Assembly: GCA_900491605.1 (NCBI GenBank)
Contig: UESW01001513.1
Location: 124,001-188,000, forward strand
Direction: 5' to 3'
Length of the DNA: 64,000 nt
Source of the DNA: Calamus simplicifolius
Taxonomy: Eukaryota; Streptophyta; Magnoliopsida; Arecales; Arecaceae
Under the pieces are notes generated by a model. That model was not told where the DNA came from, ran no database searches, and saw nothing but the letters and a program-made list of their open reading frames with translations. The position numbers were made by a program, and so were the translations under genes. Positions 45,511 through 59,000 of the stretch are shown in pieces (position 1 is the stretch's first letter; each line of letters starts with the position of its first letter).

Positions 45511-46655
45511 TATTTTGCTCATCCTGGGGCACACAGCCGATACTAAGTTATAACAGAGATCATGCCTTTCTAGGACTCCCACCAAGGACCTTATGAAGGT
45601 TTATATGCCATAGCCTTAGTGCACGAGGGATGCAGCATGGATTTGGAAGCTCTCCATCCATCCCAAGGTTTAGCTCTTTATATGAAAGCTTATGTGGGAC
45701 TGTCTTTCTACCTGTCCCTGCTCTCTAGAAGGAGAATGGTCATCCAGGCTACTTGCCCATTGTGTGGGCAGAAGGAGAAGACTACAGACCATGCCATCTT
45801 CATTTGTCCCAGAGTGAGATGGATCTGCAGAGGATGAGTTATTACTGCAGAGAGGATGAGATGGGTTCATCGCGGTCTCCTTTCTTAGACGATCTTTGGA
45901 GGGCCACCCAGCAGCAGGCGTCCTTTAGGCTGCTACAGCCAATCAAATTTGGTTATCGCATACCTGCTTATCTTCACTGATAATATTATATCTTCTCACA
46001 GGATTGTGTGAAAAGTCAGATCTCTATCGGCAGAATTTGCACTTCATCGCAATGCTTTGATTTTGACACCTCTAGCCTCTGGGGTTCCCTTGTTGCTTCG
46101 CAGTGAACCAACATATGATATCTTGGAAACCCTCCCTCCAGGGTTTGTCAAAATCAACTTCGATGGGAGTGCTTGGAGAAGATTAGCTGGTTCATCCTTT
46201 ATTATTCGAGGGCTTAATGGAGCTTTACTGTCGGCGGATGGTTTTGACATCCTAGACTCCTCTGTCTCTATGGTTGAGCTTTATGCAGCTTGAGCTGGTA
46301 TTTCCTATGCTTCTCGAATTCTTTATGCTCACAGCCTTCTCATCGAGAGGGATTTTCTAACTGTCATTCGGTGGCTACAAAAGGAAAGCTGCAATCAAGT
46401 CCCCATCAATTCACTGCTTCATGACATTTGGTCTATCATTCGGGAAGTCAACAGAGCTCAGATCTGGCATATCTATCGTAAAGCCAATTCTGCGGCTGAT
46501 TGGGTGGCAGTCTCTATGGCCTATCATGCTGGGTTTTGAATATGAAATCAGGTTGACCTCTGTCCCTTATATGTAAATAAATCGTGTATTCTGATCTATC
46601 TGGGTTGACTCGCACTAGGATAGTATGATTATTCGTCTGTTTCAAAAAAAAAAAA
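45511..46655 (+). mobile_element. 5'-truncated L1-type LINE (zinc finger and RNase H end of ORF2)
   Basis: Only the 3' 1.1 kb remains. Coding traces include a zf-RVT-like CPLCGQKEKTTDHAIFICPRV near 45750-45810. An RNase H domain follows (PGFVKINFDGSAW near 46140, a VELYAA helix near 46270, KANSAADWVAV near 46485), with stops and shifts between. An A13 tail ends at 46656. AGCTTAGAA occurs at 45502-45510 and again at 46656-46664 as the target duplication. The Copia element inserted right beside the left duplication. Confidence 0.88.
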
Positions 46656-46664
46656 AGCTTAGAA

Positions 46665-47956
46665 AAAGTTTATGTTGATCTTGATCCTAAAAAGACCAAG
46701 TACGATATGATGATGAGTCTTCACTAATTTGGGACGAGCTGATAATGGATGAAGAGTTGAGAGACAAAGGAGTGAAGGAGGAATGTCAATCATACTTTTA
46801 GAGTGCCTTTGTAAAGACAGAGCCGGCCTCCTAACTGATGGTCAAAGGCTCTCTCTCTAGGACCAGCAACCTAAAGGAGATAGAAGAATGAATGAACTTA
46901 GGGTGCAGATGCACCCAAGCTCAACCATGGCTGTTTCCTTGTGGAAACCTGGCTTGGGAAGGAGATCAGGATGATTCCCATGAGTATAAGGAGCCTCAGC
47001 TCAGAGGATCTATCATCCAAGTGGCTGTTTCTAAGCTATACTCATAATGGAACATTTTACTAATAAGGAATGAAATAAGGAGAGCGGACTTACCAAGCAT
47101 CAGCTACGAGGAAAGAGTCTAGAGAGCCAATTTGACTAAAAGAGAAGCAAGACCAATCGAAATGCTGACTCAAGAATTTGCAAATGCAACCTGATGTTGG
47201 ATAAAATCGTCTTCACATAAATTGGTAGATGTGACGGATGATAGAACCACTTCTGAGCTTTGGTTCATTAACCGCTATGTTTAGAACAAGTCGACTTTCT
47301 ATTGCAAAGGACAGATGCACCAGCTGTGATCTTTGTATATCGGTAGGATGAGCGATTTTTAAACACAGCTAGCCGAGCCATCTTCGTACTCGGCAGGACC
47401 AAGCTCTGGTTCCTTAGGATAAACATTGTTCATGTCCAAACCATGCCAGACATCTCAGGAGATAAATCACATTATAATAAAGATCTCGGAACGGGTCACT
47501 CTAAATGGAAACAAGGCCAGATACGACACCCCTTCCATAATCAACGGGATCCCATATTTCCTGATAAGGCATGCAGCTATCACTCTTATCAGCTACTAAT
47601 TCCCATAACTGCATCCGAAAAATTAGGTAACGACTTACCATTTCAACGGCGCATATATACCAGGTCCTAAACCCTTCAGGTAAGCTCTGAAGCACAACTC
47701 ATACTCTTTTATCCATGCTATTGCTTCCTAGAAATCTTTTTGGGGCGTCCTCCTTGAACAACCTTCTTCACCTTATCTATGGCAAAGGGTTTTCATTGAC
47801 TTGGGCATTGGAGGGTCCTTGCAGGGACAACCCACCTCGATCCCTACGTGAGATGTTTTGCAGGTCTGTCAGGATGGAAGAGCGCTATCCGGATCCCGAC
47901 GTGCGCCGCTCCAAACCGGAGAATGAAAATTGTAGTAACAGAACCCATGTTTCACC
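46665..47956 (+). mobile_element. Decayed retrotransposon-like sequence with a Tat-type LTR end
   Basis: There is no intact frame. The stretch at about 47790-47900 (TTGACTTGGGCATTGGAGGG...TTTTGCAGGTCTG) parallels the U5 segments of both Gypsy-type LTRs in this window, so this is probably an LTR remnant. The DNA before it is compatible with degraded internal sequence but cannot be assigned. Confidence 0.45.
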
Positions 47957-48445
47957 TCCTTATATACATAGTTTTAAAAATCGACCGGTCCGACTTATCG
48001 AACTGGTTCAATTGGAAACCGATCATCGGTTCGATTTATTATTAAAGTTGACTTTTATATGATCGATGAAAACTAGAAAACCCATTGAATCGGTCGGGTT
48101 ACGAAGAATTGGTCCAACCAATTTTTATACTTTTAGTTTTGATAAATAAATTAGGATTAGATTTTTTTTTTTGCGTTTCTAATTTTTCATTTCGGTTTGA
48201 ATCCGAAAACAATCCATATGTTATCTTTTAGCTCTAGTGCCATCGTTGAGCCCTTACACCATTGTTTTAAAGATTTTTTTATAATTTAATATTTATATTT
48301 AATATTTTTATATTATTAAATTAAAAATTAATTATGATATCACTCGAACAAACCAATTTATTCAACCAAATCAGTTGATGCATTACCCAAATACCAAATC
48401 GATTTATTGTTTGACCGATCTCCAAAACATTGCTTATATATAAAG
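47957..48445. mobile_element. MITE-like inverted-repeat element
   Basis: The left part (TATACATAGTTTTAAAAATCG then ACCGGTCCGA) and right part (GACCGATCTCCAAAACATTG) are inverted relatives. GGTTCGATTTATT and AAATCGATTTATT-type phrases lie inside. No coding is present. Ends and target duplication are uncertain; the hAT or Mutator class is undecided. Confidence 0.45.
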
Positions 48446-50068
48446 CTCATCTTTGGCAGATAACTTGTATGGCAAGATGGCAATTCACGAGGCATTCCTC
48501 AAAATTTGAATCACGTGCTCAAAAAACCGACGTGTGATTTCTGGTTCACAAGTCTGCTTCCAAGCTCCAACACGGTTAACTTGGACACTTCTCAAAATTT
48601 CAGTGCATTTTAGCCCAGAAAATAAGTGGTGAACTCAAATACCAACCCAAATGACACCTCCAAGAAGCTGGTCTATCCGAGTTGGCAAGATAACCTTACA
48701 TTTATTCCGAAATATGAAGCCAAGCCAATGTAGCTGATCTGATTACTTCCCTAAAGCTAAGATTATAACTTTAACAAAAAAAAAAAAAAAAAGAACAAAA
48801 CAGTGCTCCTCGAATCAAAAATCAACTGAACTAGCATAAAATAAATGTTCAATCAATGGCTGATGCATGATTAAAAAATATTCTTTTAAAAAATAAATTT
48901 ATTTTAAAAAAAACTTTGAACACCAAATGGAGGCTTTGAGGCTTCGAAATTCTTAAAGGACGTATAAAGGGTTTCTTTAAGGGGACTAAACTCTTCAATT
49001 ATAAATAAGGTGCTAAAATTACATCCATTGGTTACCTCTAAATTTTTTTTATAGGGTATAACTTTTGTTTAATAACCTTCTAATTTTTCAATTTGTCTAT
49101 AAATCCATGGTAACTCAAGCATCAAAGGAGATCCTGGATCTTCAACTATTACAATTTAAAGCCAACTTTTGATATCCACACATAGCAATGAATGGAGTAC
49201 ACAATATAATCTTGCGTTCAATCTAGTTGATGGCCAATATCAAGCCAGATTTACATCTTGAGTGATTGAATGGGGAAGCAGAAAAGGGATCCATCATCCA
49301 TTTTTAAATTTTCTTTCATTGAGGATAATTGAAATATTAAAATTCAAAAAGCATGTTATTATTATATTTAATAACTCTAAATTTGCATAGAATAACAAAA
49401 AAATGATATATTATATTGAATGAGAAATATTAACTTATATCATCAAAAATAATTTGGTTGATATACTATTGAGTACGCACTGAAATCTTAATTGAGATAA
49501 TATTGATGAAAAATAATATTTTTTTATCTCAATTATAATAACTATCTTTTTATTCCTAAATAATGCAAATTCATATTTATCATTTATCTATTCACATTTC
49601 CGAACAACCCATACCCTAATCCTAATATCAAAAATTCAAATAATTTTTAAATATTTGCAAATTGATTTTTCTAGCATTTATTAGTTTATTTTTTATAAAT
49701 CATATGTAAAATGCACGTAGGACGTTTTAGTGTAAATCAAAGAGAAATTTTTTCTACTAAAAATGATATATATGAAAGAAAATATTTCAATAAAGAATGG
49801 AAAAAGGGTAGTTGGAAATCAGTTGCTTACCGACTTTAAAAAAAAAAAAATCATAAAAAACGAATATTTTACGAATTTGTTCAACTGTAAATTTTAAAAA
49901 AATGCAGCCAAAAAGCAATCCAAGGTACGGCCACTGGAGCAGACCGGTTATATCCGGTCACGTCCTTTCGTCTGCGGTCCCTTTTATCTCCGATCTTAGG
50001 TCAAATTTTGAATCCCTCCCTCCTTTACACCTACCACCACTGCTCCACACTCTATTGCGCAGAGAGCC
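48446..50068. other. AT-rich intergenic region and promoter/5' UTR of the VID27-like gene
   Basis: AT-rich up to about 49890 with an A-run at 48776-48792. It becomes GC-richer from 49900 (AGACCGGTTATATCCGGTCACG), consistent with a 5' UTR. No other gene is seen. Confidence 0.5.
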
Positions 50069-53000
50069 ATGGGCGCCTCCCACAGTCGCGAGGGTCTGGA
50101 GCTCTCCGACTCGGACACTGAAGAAGAAGTCGAAGAAGAAGAAGAAGAAGAAACGCTAGCAGAAGAAGGAAAGCTACCCTCGCGGTCCCCCGGCGATCGA
50201 AGCCGATCCAAAAACTCAACCTCAGCACCGACCTCCCTCGACGCCATTGACGAGAAGCTCCGATCCCTCGACCTCAAATACTCCAAGCCCTCCTCTCTCT
50301 CCTTCCAAAACCCGAAGAACTCCAACACCGCCGCCAAGCTCTACGTCCACATCGGCGGCAGCTCCCATACCGCCCGCTGGATCACCTCCGAGAAGCTCAC
50401 CTTCTTCTCTTTCGCCCGCTCCGCTGGCCCCTCCGATGACGACGACGCCGCCACCGGCCCCTGGTTCCTGACCGTTGGTTCCAAGATCCGGGCTTGCGTG
50501 GGCCCGGAGACGCAGCTGAAGCCCTTCCCGGAGCAGCGCCGCGTCGATTTTGTGGCCGATGGGGTCTGGGCCCTCAAGTTCTTCACCCCCGACGGCTACC
50601 GGAAGTTCCACGACGACTACCAAAACTGCCTCTTTGAGAACAGCTACGGCCTCAAGGCCACGGAGGAGAATAGGGTGAAGGTCTTCGGAAAGGAGTTCTT
50701 GGGGTGGGCGATGCCGGAGGAGGCGGACGACTCTCTATGGGAGGACGCTGCGGAGAGGTTCGAGAAGAGCCCGAGATCTGCCCCCAGGGCGAGCCAGGAC
50801 CTCTTGGATGAGTTCGAGGAGGCAGCAAGCGAGGATGGGATTCAGAGCCTGGCGTTGGGGGCACTGGAAAATAGCTTCCTGGTAAGCAATTCGGGCATTC
50901 AGGTTGTCAAGAACTTTACCCACGGGATCCATGGGAAGGGTGTGTCAGTGCGGTTCTCCGATAATGGGAATAGGGGTGGGTTTTCTACTCCAAAGAAGGC
51001 GCTTTTGATGAGGGCGGAGACCAACATGCTGTTGATGAGTCCTGCCAATGGGGAGAGGCCGCACTCCACTGGCGTCCACCAGCTTGACATCGAAACCGGG
51101 AAAGTCGTGACCCAGTGGAAATTTGAGAAGGATGGGACTGATATTACTATGAGAGACATCACAAATGATAGCAAAGGATCCCAACTGGACCCATCGGAGT
51201 CCACGTTCTTGGGTTTGGATGATAACAGGTTGTGCCGTTGGGACATGCGGGATCGCAGAGGAATGGTTCAGCACCTTGCGAACTCAATGGAATCGCCTGT
51301 TTTGCAGTGGACACAGGGGCATCAATTCTCCAGAGGGACTAGTTTTCAGTGTTTTGCTACGACCGGTGACGGTTCTATTGTGGTGGGATCCCTTGATGGG
51401 AAGATTCGACTGTACTCAAAGAATTCGATGAGGATGGCAAAAACTGCTTTTCCAGGGCTTGGTTCTCCGATCACCCATGTGGATGTTACTTTTGATGGGA
51501 AGTGGATTTTGGGCACAACAGGCACATATTTGATCCTCATATGCACCATCTTTAAGGACAAGAATGGGAAGGAGAAGACTGGTTTTGCCGGGCGGATGGG
51601 AAACAGCATTGCAGCTCCAAGGTTGTTGAAGCTTACTCCATTGGATTCACACCTGGCAGGGACAAACAATAAGTTCCATGGGGGTCAGTTCTCATGGGTA
51701 AGCATGCAAATTTTCTATCACTCACAAATTCTTGGCTTGCTTTTGATGTATTAGAATTAATTTACATCATGCTGCATTTTCACTGATAAATTCATTTTTA
51801 CTACTCTGATGACCATGTCACACTGAACAAGAAAATCAAGTTCTATGCTGTTGCTAGGTAAACTCAACTCAACTCATCTAAGCCTTTTCCCAACTATATG
51901 GGGTCGGCTACATGAATCTGCTTCCTCCATTCTGTTCTATTCAGGACCAAGTCGATATTTAAATTACAAATAGTTATATCTTTTTTAATTATTTCTACTC
52001 ATATTAGTTTAGGTCTACTCTACCTCTATCCTTACCATGAATTATTAAAAGATCACTCTTTCTAACTGAAGCATCTAAAGGTCTATGTTATATATGTCCA
52101 AACCATCGTAATCGATTTTCTCATTTTATCTTCAATTGGGACTACTCCTATCATTTCTCCTATATGTTTATTTCTGATTCTATCTTTTAAAGTTTTACCA
52201 CATATCCATCTTAACATATGCATTTCTTAACCACTTAATTTATTCACATATTGTTTCAATATTGCCCAACACTCGTTCTATATAGTATAGTTGGCTTAAT
52301 AGCAGTTTTATAGAATTTTTCTTTCAATTTTAATAGGATGCGTCGATCATACAATACTCCTGAAGCACTCACTTAATCTATTCTGCTTTAACTTATGATT
52401 CACATCTTTACCTGTTTCACCTTCTTGCTGAATAATTGATCCCAAATACCTAAATTTTTTACTCCTTGATATCTCTTGGCTTGCAATCTTTACTGTTTCT
52501 TCATTTGTATTTTTACTCCCACTAAATTTACATTTCATGTATTCAGTTTTAGTTCTAATCTCAAAACTTTTAGATTCTAAAGCTCCTCTCCAAATCTCTA
52601 GCTTAGCATTTATTTCAAATTTAATTTCATCAATCAACACTACATCATCTGCAAATAATATACACCATGGGATATCATTTTGAATATTTTGGTTAATTCA
52701 TCCATAACAGTGAATGCTGTGTTGATTATATATGGCCACCAACCAGAAAGCCATTTAGTTTGTATGGTATAGGGATGGCAATGGGTAGGGCTTTTGCGGG
52801 TATTTAAACCAACCAAATTGATAAAAAAAGGGTTTGGATAGTAAAAAACAGGATGTTTTGGTTTTAGATTTGAGATTTTAAAATCTGATTTAAACCGGTC
52901 AAGTTTGGGTTTAGAAAATCTGGTACCCAAAAAAACTCAGTTTTCTAAAAGTTTTAAAAATTACCAATATATCATTCATTTGGTAGAATGTTGGACTCAA

Positions 53001-56000
53001 ACTCCTTATGTTAAAAGGAACTCTTTACTAATGTACGGTTCAATTTTATTTATGTTTTTGTATTGATATAGGGATACAATTTATTTTTTTGGTTTTTATA
53101 ATAAAAAATAAATTTATTTCAAATTTTTGGGTCTAGTTCAAGTCAGATAACTGGTTTGACTTGACCCAATTTGCATAATCAGTTTGGATATAGTTCGATT
53201 ACTGGTTTGAAAACTGGTTCGGTTATGGATTTGGGTTTAATCGTCTTTTAAAAAAATTAGATTTAAAATTGATCTCAGTTTTTTGGTTTTAAAACCGAAT
53301 ACGGGTTTGGATAATGCAAAAAAAAAAAAAAAGGTATTCGATCTGTTGTCGTCTCTAGTGGTAGGCCTCTCTTTGCCTTTCGTTTTGTTGATCAAGTATT
53401 GACACTAGCTCTATTGGAAGGTCTATAGCCAGAATTGCATTCACAACTTGTGATCATACCTCAATCCTTAAAACCACCTACCATCAATTGTCAATAGCAT
53501 ATGGAGAGATTTCTAGTTTAGTTTGATAGCTTATTGGTTATCTTTTTATGTTATATGTGAAAATCTAGTGAACAAAGTGACAACTAATACTGAAATACAT
53601 TGAAATGGATCCATCCAGTTATTTTGCTCTTCACTTGTAGAATAACTGAGTTACCAGTTTTTTTAATATCAGTTTCCATGGTTAAAGTAAATTGGCACAA
53701 CGCAACTCGTGGAGTGTTTCTTCTAGCTTATTTTGTTTTGCATCTGTAGGCATATATCATTGTATTTTTGTTGTAAGCTGCATGCTATACTGTGATTTCC
53801 TCTATAATCCTGATTTAGAAATGGGAATATTGTGTGAAATGTGGATGTAATGATTGCAGTTAGGAATCATGTAACTTTTGGAGCATTTTGTCTAGCTTAT
53901 TTTGTTTCACATTTGTAGGCATATATCATTGTGTTTTTGGTTGAAGCTGCATTCTGTACCATAATTTCCACCATGCTACTGATTTAAGAATGTGAATTGT
54001 GGATGCCATTCATGCAGTTGATAATCATGCAACTCTTGGAGCATTTTCAATTTTTTGTTTCTCATCTGCAAGCATATACTGTTTTTGGTGTAGCTGCATG
54101 TTATACTCTTATTTTCACCATAATCCTGATTTAATATGGAGAATGTTGTGCGAATTATCGATGTTATGCTTGCACTACTACTATACTGTGACTTCCACCA
54201 AAATGATGATTTAATAATGAGAATACTGTGTTAAATGTTGATGTTATGGTTCCACTGCTGCTGCCACTACTGTGATTTCCATCATAATTCTGATTTAAGA
54301 ATGAGAATATTGTGCTAAATGTTGATGTTAGTTTTGCACTACAGTTATTACTACCATGATTTCATCCTTGTTTAAGAATGAGAATGTTGAGCAACTTGTG
54401 GATGTTTCATTTGCACTACTATTATACTGTGATTTCCACTATAATTCTGACTTAAAAATGAGAATATTGTATGAAATGTTGATGTTATGCTTGTTACTTC
54501 TACTAGCACTACTATTGCTGCTGCTATTATTACTGCTGCTATTGTTCTCTTACCATTAGTAATGCTATTATTTCTGCTATTTGTACTATTACTAGCATTA
54601 CCACTGTTGTTGTTACAGCTAGTATTACTATTGCTGCCATACTATCGCTGCTGCTACTGTCAGTACTACTATTGCATGTTTCTAGAGATGTAAATTAAAA
54701 GTTTATATATGGATAGGTGTTTGATGTGTTATATAAATTCAAAGGCCTAAATATTCATGGAACTTGTAAACCTTATTTTGAATTGAATTTCAAATTACCT
54801 ATTTACCAATGATATTTGTTGAACTAAAATAAGCAGTTGATTTGTGGTTTTTGAGTTTTTTAAAGATAAATTTCAAAGTTTTATGGGATACAATATGATG
54901 AGATTAATATTTATAAATTTGCAATCATCATTAGTAACTTGCTTTACACCACTATTACAATTACTATCAAAATTTGATATCCCATGAGATAGGAGCGAAT
55001 TGATATCTTCATAGAATGGGATACTTATATTCTACTTTGTTGCTGAAACTATCTTTGTGAAGCGCTCGGATAGGTACCCTCTATTTTTTTCCTTCCTTTT
55101 CTTTATTTTTCCTCTCTTTTCTTTTCTTTCCTTTTCTTCTTTTTCCCGTCTTTTTTCTTTCTTTTTTCTTTTTTCCTTATCTTTTTTTCCTTTTTTTTTC
55201 TTTTTTGCTTTTTTTTTTTTCTTCCTTCTATTCTTTTTTTCCTCCATTTTTTTCTTTCTTTCCTTTTTTTCTCCTCTCCCTACTTCCTTCTTTTTTTTTT
55301 TCTTCTTTTCCTTTTCTTTTTCTTATTTCTTTTCCCTCTTCCTTCCTTCTTTTTCCTCTCCTTTCTTTCTTTCCTTTTTCTTCTTCTCATTTCTTTATTT
55401 CTTTTTTTTTTTTCATTCCTTTTCTTCTCCCATCCTTTTCTATTTCCTTTTCCTTCTTCTTTCCTTCATTTCTTGTTTTCCTTTTCTTCTTTTTCCCTTT
55501 TTCTTTTTTCCTCTTTGTCTTCTTTTCCTAAATTGATGGGTTTTTGGTAGATTGGATAATACCATCTAGATCTATTTTGTATTTTAATCTATTTAAATAT
55601 AAATATAAATTTGAGCATTTAACTAATATCCATATCTATCCAAAAGAAGCAATATGGATATGGATAGGCAGTTATCTCATCCATATCTAAATATTTGGTT
55701 TTGCTTGTGATCTTATTTATTCTTGTATAGTACTTATGAACTTTGAGGAAAAAAGTAAATGACTATATTGACATGATATTGATTTAATTTACCTTTTACT
55801 TAGTGAATATCTTTGATTTGGTTATCATAGAGTTTAATTATTTGACTTCTGTCTGTACTTTCAGTATTCAATTTGTGTTCACATTCATTTAAAATAAATA
55901 TATATATGAATTTTGTATATGGCTAATATCTATATTCACACCTGCATTTGCTAAACAAAAATGGATACGGATAAGTTTTGAAAGCACCAACCAAATACAA

Positions 56001-59000
56001 ACAAGTTTTGGAGATGAAAATAGATAGGTAATAAAAATGAATATAGATAGGTTTTGAAGTTTACTGCTACTTCTATTCCTACTGCTGTTGCTAGGGTATC
56101 TCAGTTTCTCCATGAAATGAGACACCGTACTGTCCTTTCTTTTTTTTCCTCTTCTTCTTCTTTGCTTGTTTTTCCTCCTTCTTTGTACTACTACAACCAC
56201 CACCACCATATAGGTGTTTGATGTCTTATATAAGTAAATTTTCTTGTGGTTTTTGAGTTTTGAAAGAGAAATTTTGGAGCTTTTGGAGATAAAATATGAA
56301 GAGAGTGATATTCATCAATTTGCACTTCTGAATAATCGGATGCATTTATGCATGATTGTTAATAAAACACTTCTTGATGGCTATGAGTTTCACCATTTTG
56401 AACTCATATAGATGACAAAATGACCAGATAACGACCACAATTACCCAAATATACTCAGATAAATGGCAAAATGACCCAAAGATGTGAATTCCATTGTTCA
56501 CAAGCCTAACAAGCTGTTGTTAAGGTTTAGTGAAATAAACGTGATCATAAGAGGTTCTGCCAACAGCAAATAAAAGACAGGCAGCTGGTAGGGGGAATAG
56601 ACGGATCTGGATATTGGAAGTGGCCTCAGAGATTACCGAAATCCATCGTTTGATCAACTATAGGTTGAAATTCTGTACGATATCTTCTTCATCAATGGAT
56701 TTGTTCTTGTTGCTATTCTTAATTTCACTGCTTTTGCGCTTGCTTCTGTCTGTGTTTCTTTCACATTTTTCATGTGACAATGTAGCTGCATTTGGCATGG
56801 AGATATATGCAGCACTACAAATAAACACAATGTCATGTTCATGCCCTTTCTTACATCAATTACATTGTCAAGCATAAATTTCTGGCCCATTTGTACAGTT
56901 TAAATGATCAGAGCCATCAGTTGACTATTAACATGTGTTAATTGCTAGTAAACATGTTTTAGTCTAGAAATCTGCACAACATGTAAGGAAAATGACTATG
57001 CAAACTCATACAAACTACTAGTATATTTGTTACTAGATGAATTAAGAATAGTTATCCAACTGTCTTAATAGACTATCAGTGAAGAGATTATAGAATTGGT
57101 GAAGCAACCATATATTGAAGCTCATTACCAGTCTGATATCTACTTGAATTGGGGAAAAAGAATGATCATGAACATGTTCTATGTATGATGTTTATAAGAA
57201 GTTTATAGGTTCATAACTTTAAATTGAAATTTAATGATCATCGCACTCTATATCGATTGCAGTCCATCTAAGGCAAAGGTGACTGTTGGATTGGAAACAT
57301 TGTTCACATAATTAAAGAAGGGTGGCAAACTAATGTTTTTTTAATGAATGACATCTAGATGGGGTCCCAATATTGACCCTTTTAAGGCCTAATGCAAAGT
57401 CTTTGATGCATACAATAAATTATTTCATGTTTGACATTGGGATTCTGTGATTGAGTTTATGAATGCCTTAGATTAGGACTTGCTTCATGTAATATGTGAA
57501 CAAAAGGACTAGATTTTGTGCAACAGACAATTGAAAGCATAGATCAAGACTTAGGTATTCAAAGTGAATAAATGAATGTTATGTAATGATCCAATAGGAC
57601 ACAATAGAAATGCCGAGGTGCTGCAACCACACATCTTCCAGACAGATGGTTATAATAAAACTTTCCCTTGCCAATTAATAGCAGATAAAGGCATTGCTTA
57701 GTGTTGCCTTATCATTTATACAAACAGTAACTTAGGTTTGACATCTTTTTTTGACATACCTTTGCTATTGCATCAAATTATATTTTCTTTGCATCAAAGG
57801 CTAATCCTCTCTTAATTATGAGTTCTTAGTCTTTCACCAAGGCTCTTATCCTTGTAAGTTTTGAGAACATTGGTATGTTTTTATTTATTGCCAGCCTGAA
57901 ATAATTGGGAAGAGGCTTGTTGATTACAATTGTGATTTTATTCATTGAAATCCATAACTTGTGGTTTTGGATGTTCATTATTCATTCCTTTAGTTCTCTT
58001 CAACAGTTAAATCTATTTTTTCATTGTTTTAGGACATGTTTTAGGCTTGACCTGTTAATAAATACTTGGAGACTCTATTTTGGTTCATTCTATTAGAATT
58101 CTTATTGTAAAGAACTAAACTCTGGGGATAGGATACATAAGAAGTGGGATGTGCTAGGCTCGTGCCCTGCCTACAATCCACCAAACTATCAAGGATTTTT
58201 TTTAGTATTTTATATTTTTAAAGCCATTGTCATATGATCATCAACTGTTTGGTGTCATAACTTATCCTACAATGCAAACTGATATTGATTAGCACGTGGT
58301 AAATATTGAACTCTAAAAGTATGAGGGTTGTGTATTATGCTGGAAAGTCAGATTAGCCATAAAGCATTTACCTTTTCTCTTGCAATTCTTTGCTAATTGT
58401 TCTTTCTTTAACTAGTGAGGGAGAAAGTACTAATCAACAGATTATCTGGTTTTCAAATAAATTCTTCTCATAGTGTACCATTTTTGAATATCAAATCCTG
58501 AAAATAATGATGGTTTTCACCATTCGTACAAGTTACCAAAAGTTAATCATATCTAGTATTTTATATCATGATTTTGCTTTTAAATTTTTTCTTAAATGCA
58601 CATCCAATGTAGGAACATGATTGTGTGTGAGACTTGGTACTGCATGAAGGGGAGGATATGGTTTGAGCTTTTATGAACAAAGTTTTGAAAGTTTATAACT
58701 GGTAGATGGCTGTTCCTGAAGAAGTATGGGGAGAATAGAAACATTTGACCTTTTCAACAGCCACTGCTAGTGCTAGACCTGCTGTTAGCAGAACACCCTC
58801 TAGCCACAACCATCTCTGCTTCCCCCCCCCTCTCTCTCTCTCTCTCTCCTAGCTGACCCCAGGGTATGATGACAAGAAGGGAGAGAGGAAGGGGGAGGGA
58901 GGAGGGTTTTTATTTTAGAGGCAATATAAATCAGGTTTTCCAGCACCTAATCCTACAGAAATTTACCCAATCATGTGTTTGCCCAAGGGTTCAGCCATGT

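Noticed and set aside
55057..55536. Phe/Ser-rich 159-codon frame
   Set aside because: Comes from the polypyrimidine tract; no domain or splice support.
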